Part shown: positions 41,826 to 49,769 of the stretch, in pieces
How positions within the stretch are numbered: position 1 is the first letter of the stretch
Layout of the letters: each line of letters begins with the position of its first letter
The notes under the pieces: model-generated
Database searches by the model: none
The model's input: the letters and a program-made list of their open reading frames with translations, nothing else
What the model was told of the DNA's origin: nothing
Position numbers and translations under genes: made by a program
Source: Streptomyces albospinus
GTDB taxonomy: Bacteria > Actinomycetota > Actinomycetes > Streptomycetales > Streptomycetaceae
Reading direction: 5' to 3'
Assembly (NCBI RefSeq): GCF_014648695.1
Contig: NZ_BMRP01000017.1
Span: forward strand, 43,461-107,460
DNA: 64,000 nucleotides

Positions 41826-44170
41826 GGCTGGTCCTGTCGGAGCTCGAGTTCCACTTTCCTGGTGCCGTCTTCGTAGTCCGCCCAGGCGTCGGCCACCTCT
41901 TCGGGCGTGGCGGCGTCCTGACCGACCGGTTCGGCCGCACGCGACTCGTGGAGCTGCTGGGCCATGTGGGTCTGCGGGACGCGCTCGGGGAGGGCCGGCC
42001 GGGCGGGGACGCCCCCGGAGCCGGACCGGGGCGATGTCCCCGGCGCCGTGGTCCGGGCCGGCCGAACCAGTTCTCCCCGCTGTCGGCGCGGCAGTCCCGA
42101 CGCGGTGGGAGCGGGGTCGTCCGCCGGATCGTCGGACCGCTCCTGTGGGACGAGCTCGGGCTGGTGTCCCCCGGCGGACTGCGGTACGGGCGCGGGCCGC
42201 TTCGTCGGCTCGGGCACCGCAGTGCGCTCCTGGGTCTCCGCGAGGTGCTCACCTGGGACGATCACCACAGCGGATGTTCCGCCGAACGCCGACCGGCGCA
42301 GCGTGACCTTCGCTCCGAGCTGGTCGGCGAGGTGGCCGACCACGAAGAGGCCGAGCCGGTGCGCGTTCTCGGCCAGTACGGAGTACGGCGGGGCCGAGTG
42401 CAGGCGGCCGTTCATCTCCTCGTACCTCTCAGCGGTCACCCGCGGGCCACGGTCCTCGATCTCGATGCAGAGGCCGTCGCCCACGAGTTCGGACCGGATG
42501 GAGACCTTCGTCGTCGGCGGGGAGAAGCGCGTGGCGTTGTCCAGCAGTTCTGCCAGCAGGTGGCTGAGCTGGCTGATCACGCTGGGTTCGACACTGGTCT
42601 CGTCCATGGCGTGACGGTCGATGCGCCGGAAGTCCTCGACTTCAGCGGCAGCCTCCCGGAGCAGGTCGGCGATGCGCATGGGCTCGGTGTGCGGGTCGGG
42701 GATCTCGCCGCCCGCCAGGATGAGCAGGTTCTCGATCTGTCTCCGCATGCCCACCGTGAGCTGATCGGACCTCATGAGGTCGGCGAGGAGTGGCTCGTCG
42801 TGGCCGAAGGTGTCCTGAAGGTGCTCGGTGAGGGCGAGCTGCCGGCTGACCAGGTTCCCGGTCCGTGAGGCGATACCGGAGGCGAACATGCTGAAGCCCT
42901 GTCGCTCGTCGGCGAGCTTGCGGTGCCCCTCGAGGGACACGGCGACGACCCGGGCGAAGGCGTCGCTGATCCGTCCGACCTCGTCCTGCTTGCCCTCCGG
43001 GTGCGGCAGCGCGTCGGCGCCGACTGCCTGTCCGCGCTGCAGGCGGTCCACGATGTCCGGCAGGGTCTCTTCGGCGACCGTCACCGTGCGGTCGTGGAGA
43101 TCCCGCAAACGGCGCAGGACGGAGCGCGTGGTGAAGACCACGACGGCGACGACCAGCAGGAGGGCGGCACCACTTGCCGCCACCAGCAGCGCGATCTGAC
43201 TCTCCAACTGCGCTGCCCGGTCGTCGGCGTGTGCAAGCAGCTCGTGCAGTCTGCTCTCGTTGAAGGCGTTCAACTGGGCCGAAAAGGCGTCCTCGGTCGC
43301 ATCCCAGTCGTGGACGTCAGGCGGCAGTACGACGCCGGATGGAGTGTCCCGGTGCTCGGAGATGACCGCCTGCTCGATGCGGGACTTGGTCTTCCAGGCG
43401 TTCGAGGCCAGGATCCGCCGGAGGGCCTGCCGGCCCTCATCCGGCAGATCGAGCACGATCGTGTCGTACAAGTAGTTGCCGGAGCCGGCGGCTTCGATGA
43501 AATCACCGAACCTGGCGGACGTCAGTTTCCCGGAGGTGTCTGCCAGCGAGAGGATCGCATCCTCGCGCGACACCACCTCCGATGCCGAGAACAGGGAGAC
43601 CAACGACGTTCTCTCCTGCGTCAGCCCACCGTCGTCCACGGAGCTGGAGTCCGCGTAGCTGCGGATCGTCTCGTTGATCACGCCGGTGTAGTAGTCGAGG
43701 GTGTCAGCCAGGCTGCCGTGGCGTGTGTCGGCGCGCTCGCGTTGGGTGCCCAAGTCCTTGAGACGCCGCGTGGCTTCCTGGAGGTGGTGCTTCGCGACGT
43801 CCGAATGAACCTGACCGGGGTCCGACGACTTCAGGAACGCGGCCACGGCCCGGTCGGTGTTCGCTCGGTGGCTGCGCAGGTCGGCCGCGGCTACGGGCGT
43901 GCCCGACCACCACGCGGCGGTGATCGCGCGCTCGGACTGCAATTTGATCACGAGCTGGTACAGCGGTATGCCTGTCTGGCGGCCGGCCACCGCGGCCTGG
44001 CGCAGTTGCTGCGACTCCTGCAGCAACTGATTCGAGGTGACGAGGACTTGGACGCCCATGGCCACGGTGGGCACCACCGCCAGCCAGACGAGCAAGGTAC
44101 GCAGGCGAACCACACGCCGTCGACGCCGTGGCACCGGCTCACCTGGGCCTTCGGATGCTGTAGGGGTCAT
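41822..44170 (-). CDS. cvnA: Conservon sensor kinase CvnA
   Basis: A 782-residue membrane kinase. It has a cytoplasmic basic start, a first helix (LLVWLAVVPTVAMGVQVLV), a large extracellular nitrate-sensor-like helical domain (~residues 50-320) and a second helix (IALLVAASGAALLLVVAVVVF). HAMP-like and coiled segments lead to a HATPase domain (HLLAELLDNATRFSPPTTKV; GLCIEIEDRGPR; LGLFVVGHLADQLGAKV). The last ~150 residues are Pro-rich and disordered. It lacks the usual phospho-His H-box, as known for CvnA. It is first in the operon; GAGGACTG lies before the ATG. Confidence 0.93.
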   Translation of the reverse strand: MTPTASEGPGEPVPRRRRRVVRLRTLLVWLAVVPTVAMGVQVLVTSNQLLQESQQLRQAAVAGRQTGIPLYQLVIKLQSERAITAAWWSGTPVAAADLRSHRANTDRAVAAFLKSSDPGQVHSDVAKHHLQEATRRLKDLGTQRERADTRHGSLADTLDYYTGVINETIRSYADSSSVDDGGLTQERTSLVSLFSASEVVSREDAILSLADTSGKLTSARFGDFIEAAGSGNYLYDTIVLDLPDEGRQALRRILASNAWKTKSRIEQAVISEHRDTPSGVVLPPDVHDWDATEDAFSAQLNAFNESRLHELLAHADDRAAQLESQIALLVAASGAALLLVVAVVVFTTRSVLRRLRDLHDRTVTVAEETLPDIVDRLQRGQAVGADALPHPEGKQDEVGRISDAFARVVAVSLEGHRKLADERQGFSMFASGIASRTGNLVSRQLALTEHLQDTFGHDEPLLADLMRSDQLTVGMRRQIENLLILAGGEIPDPHTEPMRIADLLREAAAEVEDFRRIDRHAMDETSVEPSVISQLSHLLAELLDNATRFSPPTTKVSIRSELVGDGLCIEIEDRGPRVTAERYEEMNGRLHSAPPYSVLAENAHRLGLFVVGHLADQLGAKVTLRRSAFGGTSAVVIVPGEHLAETQERTAVPEPTKRPAPVPQSAGGHQPELVPQERSDDPADDPAPTASGLPRRQRGELVRPARTTAPGTSPRSGSGGVPARPALPERVPQTHMAQQLHESRAAEPVGQDAATPEEVADAWADYEDGTRKVELELRQDQP

Positions 44171-44610
44171 CAGTCCTCATAAAGCGGAGTCGGTCATTCC
44201 CGAGCGGGCGCCGATCATAACCAGTCAACTTGAATAACGCAGGTTGAAGTTGACGTCGAGGAATGGTATTGGCACTCAAGAGGAATTGATCGCTGCTTGG
44301 GGTAATTGTCAGCTGCGCCCGTAGATGGAGCGGATTGCATGCCAAGGCGTCGATGCACCAGAAGTCGTATCTCAACCGATCTTGGACCGTGCAAGTCGAA
44401 CGGAGGTCCTGGTCGGGTGATCTTCCGGCGGTACGCGCATGAAGGGCCTCCTGGTAGCTCGGGGGTGCGATCCCATTCCGAGCGGTTCCCGGAGACCCTG
44501 TTGTCGTTGTTGTAGGCGCCCGAGCCCGTTGACTTCAACTCGCCCGATGTGTCGTGCGATTGCCTCGCCCACGTGCACGGCAACGCGGCCGGTCGACCCG
44601 ATCGGGTGCG
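44171..44610. promoter_or_regulatory. Upstream region of the cvn operon
   Basis: 440 bp without a gene, A/T-richer than average near 44200-44300 (AACTTGAATAACGC), which probably holds the cvnA promoter. It ends at the IS5 relic. Confidence 0.4.
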
Positions 44611-44761
44611 CCGGTATCCGTCGGACATGACGGATGCGAAGTGGGCGGCCATCCGGCCGTTGTTGCCGGTGCCGGCCTGGCTCCAGGGCAGAGGCGGGCA
44701 GCCGGAAGGCTACTGCCACCGCCAGATGCTGGACGCGATCCGCTACCTGGTCGCGGGATGA
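44611..44761 (+). pseudogene. IS5-family transposase, N-terminal fragment
   Basis: About 49 codons read RYPSDMTDAKWAAIRPLLPV, then WLQGRGGQPEGYCHRQMLDAIRYLVAG, the DUF4096-like start of Streptomyces IS5 transposases. It ends abruptly at 44758, where GGISWR would be expected, and is joined to a CHAP-gene relic. The DDE catalytic domain is missing. Confidence 0.78.
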
Positions 44762-45110
44762 CCTTCTCCAGCACGTCCTGCACCAACCCCAAATCGTCCA
44801 CGGGGTTGCCTTCGGTCGAACCGTTGCCGTTGGTATTCCCTTGGATCGTGTACGCGTTGTCGTCGTCGTACTTGTAGACGAGTCCGACCTGCTCGCCGCC
44901 GCCGGGGCCGAAGAACGCCAGCGCCCCGATCGCGAGGTAGTACGAGAACCTGCCCTGGCTCTTGTACCAGTTGACGGCGGTCGCGCACGAGGTGGTGACC
45001 GGGGCGAGGCTTTTCTCATGGGCCTGTTGGAAGGCCCATGACTGGATGTCTCGCACCACGCCTGGTTCTGCGACCACTCCAGCCCGGGGACTGCGGGGGA
45101 ATACTTCGCC
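44762..45110 (-). pseudogene. CHAP-domain (cell-wall amidase) gene relic
   Basis: The reverse strand carries GLEWSQNQAWC and, one frame over, SWAFQQAHEKSLAPVTTSCATAVNWYKSQGRFS, then GALAFFGPGGGEQVGLVYKYDDDNAYTIQGNTNG. These are the catalytic Cys and His segments of Streptomyces CHAP peptidoglycan amidases. A frameshift near 45050 splits them. The 3' end is cut by the IS5 fragment at 44761. Neither start nor full length remains. Confidence 0.72.
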
Positions 45111-45223
45111 GCAGTCCTCACCCTCGCGGCAGCCCTGACCGGAGCACTCGCTCAGTGCATCCCTTGAACCCTCGTCAAACCCGCGGCACCGCGCCGTGCG
45201 CATGTCGTCCGTTCATACCGGAA

Positions 45224-45253
45224 AGCCCCTCACAGTTCCTTCGGCGAGGGGCT
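45224..45253. terminator. Hairpin in the right part of the island
   Basis: An 8-bp stem (AGCCCCTC/GAGGGGCT) with a 14-nt loop. It probably ended a gene now lost. The surrounding 45111-45385 shows no gene. Confidence 0.45.
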
Positions 45254-45385
45254 GCCCGGCAGCGGACCGCATAGCGAAGCACTCCCGCCCGGCGGCACCG
45301 AGCGGCTTCCTCGGAGGCGTAGGCGCGGGCCTGTTCCGCGACCAGGGCCAGCGCGGCGGCCGGGCGCCGCGCCCAACGCCCCCGG

Positions 45386-45694
45386 CTAGTGCGAGGCCGC
45401 TGTCTGCGCGGATGCGGCCCTTGGTACCGCGCGCCATGGACGAGCGCGGCGGCCAGCTCGCGGACCGCGCAGCCCGGCGCGGGGGTGGTCTCGCAGGACG
45501 TGGATGACGGGGTTCGGGGCGGTGAGCTGCCTGCGAAGTCGCACGTTCTCCATGGTCAGCTTGTTGATCACGCGGACGAGGGCTGCGGCGTCGGCCCGCC
45601 GACGTAGTCGCCGAGTGCTTCCGCGCATTTCCGTGACCTCGATCGCCACGGGGTCGATACTGAGGCCGGACGGCTCCGAGAGTGGGTGACGCAT
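45386..45694 (-). CDS. Possible small coiled-coil protein at the island's right end
   Basis: A 102-residue frame whose middle, RRRADAAALVRVINKLTMENVRLRRQL, looks like a coiled coil of the kind seen at the C-terminus of DUF6262/TnpC-like proteins that accompany recombinases. The last ~30 residues are Arg/Ala-rich and look non-coding, so the gene may be broken. I cannot assign a family with confidence. Confidence 0.35.
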   Translation of the reverse strand: MRHPLSEPSGLSIDPVAIEVTEMRGSTRRLRRRADAAALVRVINKLTMENVRLRRQLTAPNPVIHVLRDHPRAGLRGPRAGRRARPWRAVPRAASAQTAASH

Positions 45695-45852
45695 GACTTC
45701 GATTGGCGATTGACGGTTCGTCAGGGAAGTCGGCATCGAGTCAGCATCAGCCCCGCCAAGGGCCGCTCGACACCGACATGGACCGCCAAGATCCAGAGCC
45801 GGGCATAAGTGCCGTGACCAGCGGAAACACTGCTCAGAGGCCAGGCTGCTAC
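45695..45852. promoter_or_regulatory. Island-borne replacement promoter of dhaK
   Basis: This region now drives dhaK. It shares an 18-bp block (45720-45737) with the native dhaK upstream region at 26222-26239, at nearly identical distance to the 35-bp repeat, while the 115 bp between differ strongly. The conserved block may be an operator. Confidence 0.5.
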
Positions 45853-45887
45853 TCTCACCAGGAGGTACCCGTGAAGATGCTGATCAA
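45853..45887 (+). repeat. Right attachment-site repeat (attR candidate)
   Basis: A 35-bp perfect copy of 26354-26388. Here it runs into the intact dhaK reading frame (start GTG at 45871). Confidence 0.85.
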
Positions 45888-46863
45888 TGTCGCCGAGACC
45901 GTGGTGACGGACGCCCTGCGCGGGATGGCCGCGGCCCACCCCGAGCTGGTGGTGGACGTGGAGCAGCGGGTGATCGTCCGGCGGGACGCACCGGTGGTGG
46001 GGAAGGTGGCGCTGGTGTCCGGCGGGGGCAGTGGGCACGAGCCGCTGCACGGCGGGTTCGTCGGGCCGGGGATGCTGGACGGGGCGTGCCCCGGGGAGGT
46101 GTTCACCTCGCCGGTGCCGGATCAGGTGGTGCGGGCCGCGGCGGCGGTGGACAGCGGGCGCGGGGTGCTGTTCGTGGTGAAGAACTACACCGGGGACGTG
46201 CTGAACTTCCGGATGGCGGTCGAACTGGCCCAGGACGAGGGGATCCAGGTCGCCAGTGTGCTGGTCGATGACGACGTCGCGGTCTCCGACTCGACCTTCA
46301 CCGCGGGGCGGCGCGGCACCGGGGCGACCCTCTTCGTCGAGAAGATCGCGGGAGCGGCGGCGGAGGACGGGTTGCCGCTGGAGCGGGTGGAGGCGGTGGC
46401 CCGCCGGGTGGTGGAGTCGTCGCGGAGCTTCGGTGTGGCGCTGAGCGCCTGTACGACGCCGGCGAAGGGCAGCCCGACGTTCGATCTGCCGCCCGGTGAG
46501 CTGGAGTTGGGGGTGGGGATCCACGGCGAGCCGGGGCGGGAGCGGCGGCCGATGATGACCTCGGGAGAGATCGCGGACTACGCGCTGGACGTGATTCTGG
46601 AGGACCTGCAACCGCGGCTCCCGGTGCTGGTGCTGGTGAACGGGATGGGGGCCACCCCGCTGCTGGAGCTCTACGGCTTCTCGGCGGAGGTGCGCCGGGT
46701 GCTCGACGAACGGGAGGTGCCGGTGGCCCGTACGTTGGTGGGGAACTATGTGACGTCCCTGGACATGGCCGGCTGCTCGGTGACGCTGTGCCAGGTGGAC
46801 GGGGAGATGCTGCGGTGGTGGGACGCCCCCGTGGCCACGGCGGGGCTGCGCTGGGGGTGTTGA
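45871..46863 (+). CDS. dhaK: PTS-dependent dihydroxyacetone kinase, DhaK subunit
   Basis: A 330-residue subunit that binds dihydroxyacetone covalently. VALVSGGGSGHEPLHGGFVG holds the substrate-contact His. GIHGEPGRERR gives His218 for the hemiaminal bond, at the same number as in E. coli DhaK. NGMGATPLLELY is also conserved. Length is standard. RBS AGGAGG precedes the GTG; both are inside the 35-bp island repeat, so the island boundary coincides with the gene's start. It is followed 95 bp later by dhaL and dhaM, so the operon is complete. Confidence 0.96.
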   Translation: MKMLINVAETVVTDALRGMAAAHPELVVDVEQRVIVRRDAPVVGKVALVSGGGSGHEPLHGGFVGPGMLDGACPGEVFTSPVPDQVVRAAAAVDSGRGVLFVVKNYTGDVLNFRMAVELAQDEGIQVASVLVDDDVAVSDSTFTAGRRGTGATLFVEKIAGAAAEDGLPLERVEAVARRVVESSRSFGVALSACTTPAKGSPTFDLPPGELELGVGIHGEPGRERRPMMTSGEIADYALDVILEDLQPRLPVLVLVNGMGATPLLELYGFSAEVRRVLDEREVPVARTLVGNYVTSLDMAGCSVTLCQVDGEMLRWWDAPVATAGLRWGC

Positions 46864-46958
46864 GGGGCATCGCGGCCGTATTCCTGCATACCTGCGCGGA
46901 TTCCGGTGCGGCGCGGGCGTGGGTGCTCACGGGTGAGAACGGTGAAAAGGAGTGGTAC

Positions 46959-47567
46959 GTGTCCGAGGTGATCCTTGACGCGGGATTTTTCGTGCGGTGG
47001 ATGGCGGCGGCGGCCGGCCTGGTCGACCGGGAGGCCGAGCGGCTCACCGAGCTGGACTCGGCTATCGGGGACGCCGATCACGGGAGCAATATGCAGCGGG
47101 GGTTCGCCGCCGTGGTGAGGACGGTGGCGGCACAGCCGCCGGCGACGCCGGGTGCGGTGCTGGTCGCCGCCGGGCGGCAGTTGATCTCGACGGTGGGCGG
47201 GGCATCCGGGCCGCTGTACGGGACGTTGCTGCGGCGGGCCGGGAAGAGTCTGGGCGAGGCGCCGCAGGTGACGGCGGCCCAGTTGCGGGCGGGGCTGGCG
47301 GCGGGGGTGGCGGCCGTGGAGGAACTCGGGGGTGCGACGACCGGGGACAAGACGATGCTGGACGCGCTGGTGCCCGGGATCGAGGCGCTGGAGACGTCGT
47401 TCGACGCGGCGGCCACCGCGTCCGAGGAGGGGGCGCTGGCCACGGTTCCGCTCCTGGCCAGGAAGGGGCGCGCGAGCTACCTGGGGGAACGCAGTATCGG
47501 CCATCAGGATCCGGGGGCGACGTCGTCGGCCCTGCTGTTCGCGGCCCTGGCGGAGGTGGCGCGATGA
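46959..47567 (+). CDS. dhaL: Dihydroxyacetone kinase, DhaL (ADP-binding) subunit
   Basis: A 202-residue all-helical subunit that holds ADP/Mg and is phosphorylated by DhaM to pass phosphate to dihydroxyacetone. LDSAIGDADHGSNMQRGF carries the Mg-binding Asp cluster; STVGGASGPLYGTLL and GDKTMLDALVPG contact the nucleotide. The C-terminus has GRASYLGERSIGHQDPGATSSALL. The GTG start follows AAGGAG. The stop overlaps dhaM (ATGA). Confidence 0.95.
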   Translation: MSEVILDAGFFVRWMAAAAGLVDREAERLTELDSAIGDADHGSNMQRGFAAVVRTVAAQPPATPGAVLVAAGRQLISTVGGASGPLYGTLLRRAGKSLGEAPQVTAAQLRAGLAAGVAAVEELGGATTGDKTMLDALVPGIEALETSFDAAATASEEGALATVPLLARKGRASYLGERSIGHQDPGATSSALLFAALAEVAR

Positions 47568-47974
47568 GCGGCGGCCCGATGGTCGGGGTGGTGCTGGTGT
47601 CGCACAGCAAGGAGGTCGCCGCGTCCGTCGCGGCGTTGGCGGTGGGGCTGGCCGGAGGTGGCGCGACGGCTCCGGTGGCCGCGGCCGGCGGGACGCCGGA
47701 CGGCGGGCTCGGGACGAGCGCGGAGCTGATCGCCGCGGCGGCACGGGAGGTCGACCGGGGCGCGGGGGTGGCGCTGCTGGTGGACCTCGGCAGCGCCGTG
47801 CTGACGGTGAAGGCGATGATCGCGGAGGGGGACGAACTGCCGGAGGCGGCACGGCTGGTGGACGCCCCGTTCGTGGAAGGCGCGGTGGCCGCCGTGGTCA
47901 GCGCCTCGGCCGGGGCGGATCTGGCGGCGGTCGCGGCGGCGGCCGGGGAGGCGTACGGCTACCGGAAGGAGTGA
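47564..47974 (+). CDS. dhaM: Dihydroxyacetone kinase phosphotransferase DhaM (EIIA-like only)
   Basis: A 136-residue mannose-type EIIA domain. VVLVSHSKEVA carries the phospho-accepting His, and VALLVDLGSAVLTVKAMI is the conserved core. It takes phosphate from HPr and gives it to DhaL-ADP. It lacks the extra HPr and EI-like domains of the E. coli protein, the short form usual in actinobacteria and Firmicutes. Last gene of the operon; translation is coupled to dhaL. Confidence 0.94.
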   Translation: MSGGPMVGVVLVSHSKEVAASVAALAVGLAGGGATAPVAAAGGTPDGGLGTSAELIAAAAREVDRGAGVALLVDLGSAVLTVKAMIAEGDELPEAARLVDAPFVEGAVAAVVSASAGADLAAVAAAAGEAYGYRKE

Positions 47975-47992
47975 GCCGGGGCACCGCCCGGG

Positions 47993-48811
47993 TCAGGGCT
48001 TGCGGGCCACGGCGGCGTAGCAGGCGGCCTCGGCGTCGGTGACGTGGGTGGCGTCCTCGGGGTGGTCGGGGCGCCACTGGTGGGAGAGGGTGACGCCGGG
48101 GTCCAGCAGCTCCCAGCCGTCGAAGAAGCGGCGGAATTCGGCGCGGGTGCGGAACTGGAGGGTGGTGCCCGCGTCGCGGTAGATCCTGATGATCTTGTTC
48201 ATCGCTCCGGGGCTGAAGTCCGCGGTGGCATGGGTCATCACCAGGGTGCTGCCGCTGGGCAGGGCGGCCTTGAGGGCCTCGACGATGGCGTGCGCGCGGT
48301 CGCGGCCGTCATCGGTGACGAAGTGCATCAGGGCGTTGAGACTGAGTGCGACCGGCCTGGTCAGGTCGAGGGTGTCGCGAAGTTGTGGTGCGGTCAGGAT
48401 GCTGTCGGGTTCCGTGACATCGGCCTGTACGTAGGCGGTGCGGCCCTCGGGCGTGCTGAGGAGCAGGGCGGCGGCGTGGGCGAGGACGATGGGGTCGTTG
48501 TCGGTGTAGACGACCCGGGAGTCCGCGGCGATGCCCTGGGCGATGTCGTGCAGGTTCGGCGGGGTGGGGATGCCGGTGCCGATGTCCAGGAACTGGCGCA
48601 GGCCCGAGCGCGCGAGATGGCGGGTGGCGCGGTGCATGAACTCGCGGTTGATCCGGGCGGCCACCAGAGCGGCCGGGAAGACGCCCAGGACGCTGCCGGC
48701 GGCCATCCGGTCGGCGAGGAAGTTGGTCTTGCCGCCGAGCATGTAGTCGTAGATCCGGGACGCATGGGCCCGGTCCAGTTGCAGGTCCACGACCGGCTCG
48801 TGTTCGCTCAT
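47993..48811 (-). CDS. SAM-dependent methyltransferase, PF04672 (DUF574) family
   Basis: A 272-residue Streptomyces-type methyltransferase. RIYDYMLGGKTNFLADR at the start is the family signature. FLDIGTGIPTPPNLHDIAQ is motif I, VVYTDNDPIVLAHAAALL is motif II, and DLTRPVALSLNALMHFV is motif IV. The family is large in Streptomyces, and substrates are mostly unknown. ATG at 48811 directly precedes the conserved part; the upstream extension is unlikely. It converges with dhaM. Confidence 0.9.
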   Translation of the reverse strand: MSEHEPVVDLQLDRAHASRIYDYMLGGKTNFLADRMAAGSVLGVFPAALVAARINREFMHRATRHLARSGLRQFLDIGTGIPTPPNLHDIAQGIAADSRVVYTDNDPIVLAHAAALLLSTPEGRTAYVQADVTEPDSILTAPQLRDTLDLTRPVALSLNALMHFVTDDGRDRAHAIVEALKAALPSGSTLVMTHATADFSPGAMNKIIRIYRDAGTTLQFRTRAEFRRFFDGWELLDPGVTLSHQWRPDHPEDATHVTDAEAACYAAVARKP

Positions 48812-49151
48812 GGTGTGCCGCCTCCCCGCTGCCGGTGTCCCCGCGTACCCGGCTGGGGGGAGCACTGCCCCTGACCGGGTCCGATCATGCGGCGGGGACC
48901 GATCATGCGACGTCCCGTTCCGGTCGGGCCGGGATCACGGTCAATGACAGTCAGTCACGTGGGGCGGTTCCCTGACCAAACTTCGTCATGGGTAGTCATA
49001 TGAATACGGAGCGCAGGACTATTTGCGTTCGGGTGCCACAAAACGGCTCGGTTTCCTGTTCATTGGAAGGTGAGGGCAGACACCCTCCCGCTGCGGTCGC
49101 CGCCCCCGACGCCATCGCGGCGGTGCACGGCGAACGGAACGAGGACAGTGC
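48812..49151. promoter_or_regulatory. 340-bp divergent region before the sigma-factor gene
   Basis: No gene. A short direct repeat CCGATCATGCG occurs at 48881-48891 and 48899-48909, close to the methyltransferase start. The right half is A/T-richer and probably holds the sigma-gene promoter. Confidence 0.4.
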
Positions 49152-49754
49152 GTGAGCAGAGACCGGGACCGACATCCGCCGGCATGGAGCCCGGCCCGCG
49201 CTGCCACAGTGGAGATAGCCATCGGCCCGCAGGACGACGACGGATCGTTATCGATCACCTTCGAGGCGTTCCTGGCGACCCACGCCCGGAAGTGGTCCAC
49301 CTACGCCTATCTGCACACCGGCAGCGAGGCCGCGGCCCGCGAGGTGACCCGCGCCGCGTACGAACAGCTCGGCCGGGTGTGGCCGCACGCCCTGCGGCAG
49401 GCGTCGGTGGAGGCGTACGCCTGGGCGGTGCTCAAGGAGCGGGTGGTGGAGTGGCTCTACGACCACCAGCAGCCCATCGCACTGACCGAGACCGCCGCGT
49501 TCGCGGTCGTCACACATGCGCTGCTGCGCGAGTGCCAGCAGCAATTCGCCATGCTGGAGAGCCAGTTGGGCCTCTACTCGGCGATCTCGCGGCTGCCGGA
49601 GCGGCAGTGCGACGTGATCGTGCTGCGGCATGTCATCGGGTACAGCGACGCGCAGATCGCCGCGCTGCTCGGGGTGGACGAGGTCACCGTGCGCTCGTAC
49701 GCGAGCCGGGGCAAGCGCAGGCTCGCCGGCGCGCTCGGAATCGACCAGGGATAG
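49152..49754 (+). CDS. ECF-like RNA polymerase sigma factor
   Basis: A 200-residue sigma-70 family protein. The sigma4 domain is clear: YSAISRLPERQCDVIVLRHVIGYSDAQIAALLGVDEVTVRSYASRGKRRL (residues ~142-192). The N-terminal half (FEAFLATHARKWSTYAYLHTGSEAAAREVTRAAYEQLGRVW) fits a divergent sigma2. There is no zinc-binding anti-sigma beside it; the gene 15 bp downstream is an unknown partner and may regulate it. The start is GTG, with weak RBS GAGGACAG. Confidence 0.82.
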   Translation: MSRDRDRHPPAWSPARAATVEIAIGPQDDDGSLSITFEAFLATHARKWSTYAYLHTGSEAAAREVTRAAYEQLGRVWPHALRQASVEAYAWAVLKERVVEWLYDHQQPIALTETAAFAVVTHALLRECQQQFAMLESQLGLYSAISRLPERQCDVIVLRHVIGYSDAQIAALLGVDEVTVRSYASRGKRRLAGALGIDQG

Positions 49755-49769
49755 ATCAGGGACACGGAT

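Larger units (their letters stand above)
26354..45887. mobile_element. Degenerate integrative genomic island in the 5' end of dhaK
   Basis: About 19.5 kb bounded by a perfect 35-bp direct repeat, with a tyrosine integrase relic 70 bp inside the left end and an excisionase relic behind it. No replication (RepSA) or DNA-transfer (FtsK/TraB) gene is present, so it is not a complete actinomycete integrative conjugative element. The interior is visibly richer in A/T and in non-coding DNA than the flanks. It carries several broken genes and two transposase fragments. Passenger genes include a nuclease-like gene, an EACC1/caspase pair, a sortase-anchored protein and a conservon. Both recombination genes are frameshifted, so the element is probably fixed. 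Confidence 0.82.

Noticed and set aside
42923..44182. 419-codon plus-strand frame opposite cvnA
   Set aside because: Shadow frame; cvnA is unmistakable by domains.
26354..45887. Actinomycete integrative conjugative element (AICE)
   Set aside because: No RepSA/Prim-Pol or FtsK-like TraB gene is present, so only a decayed island is supported.
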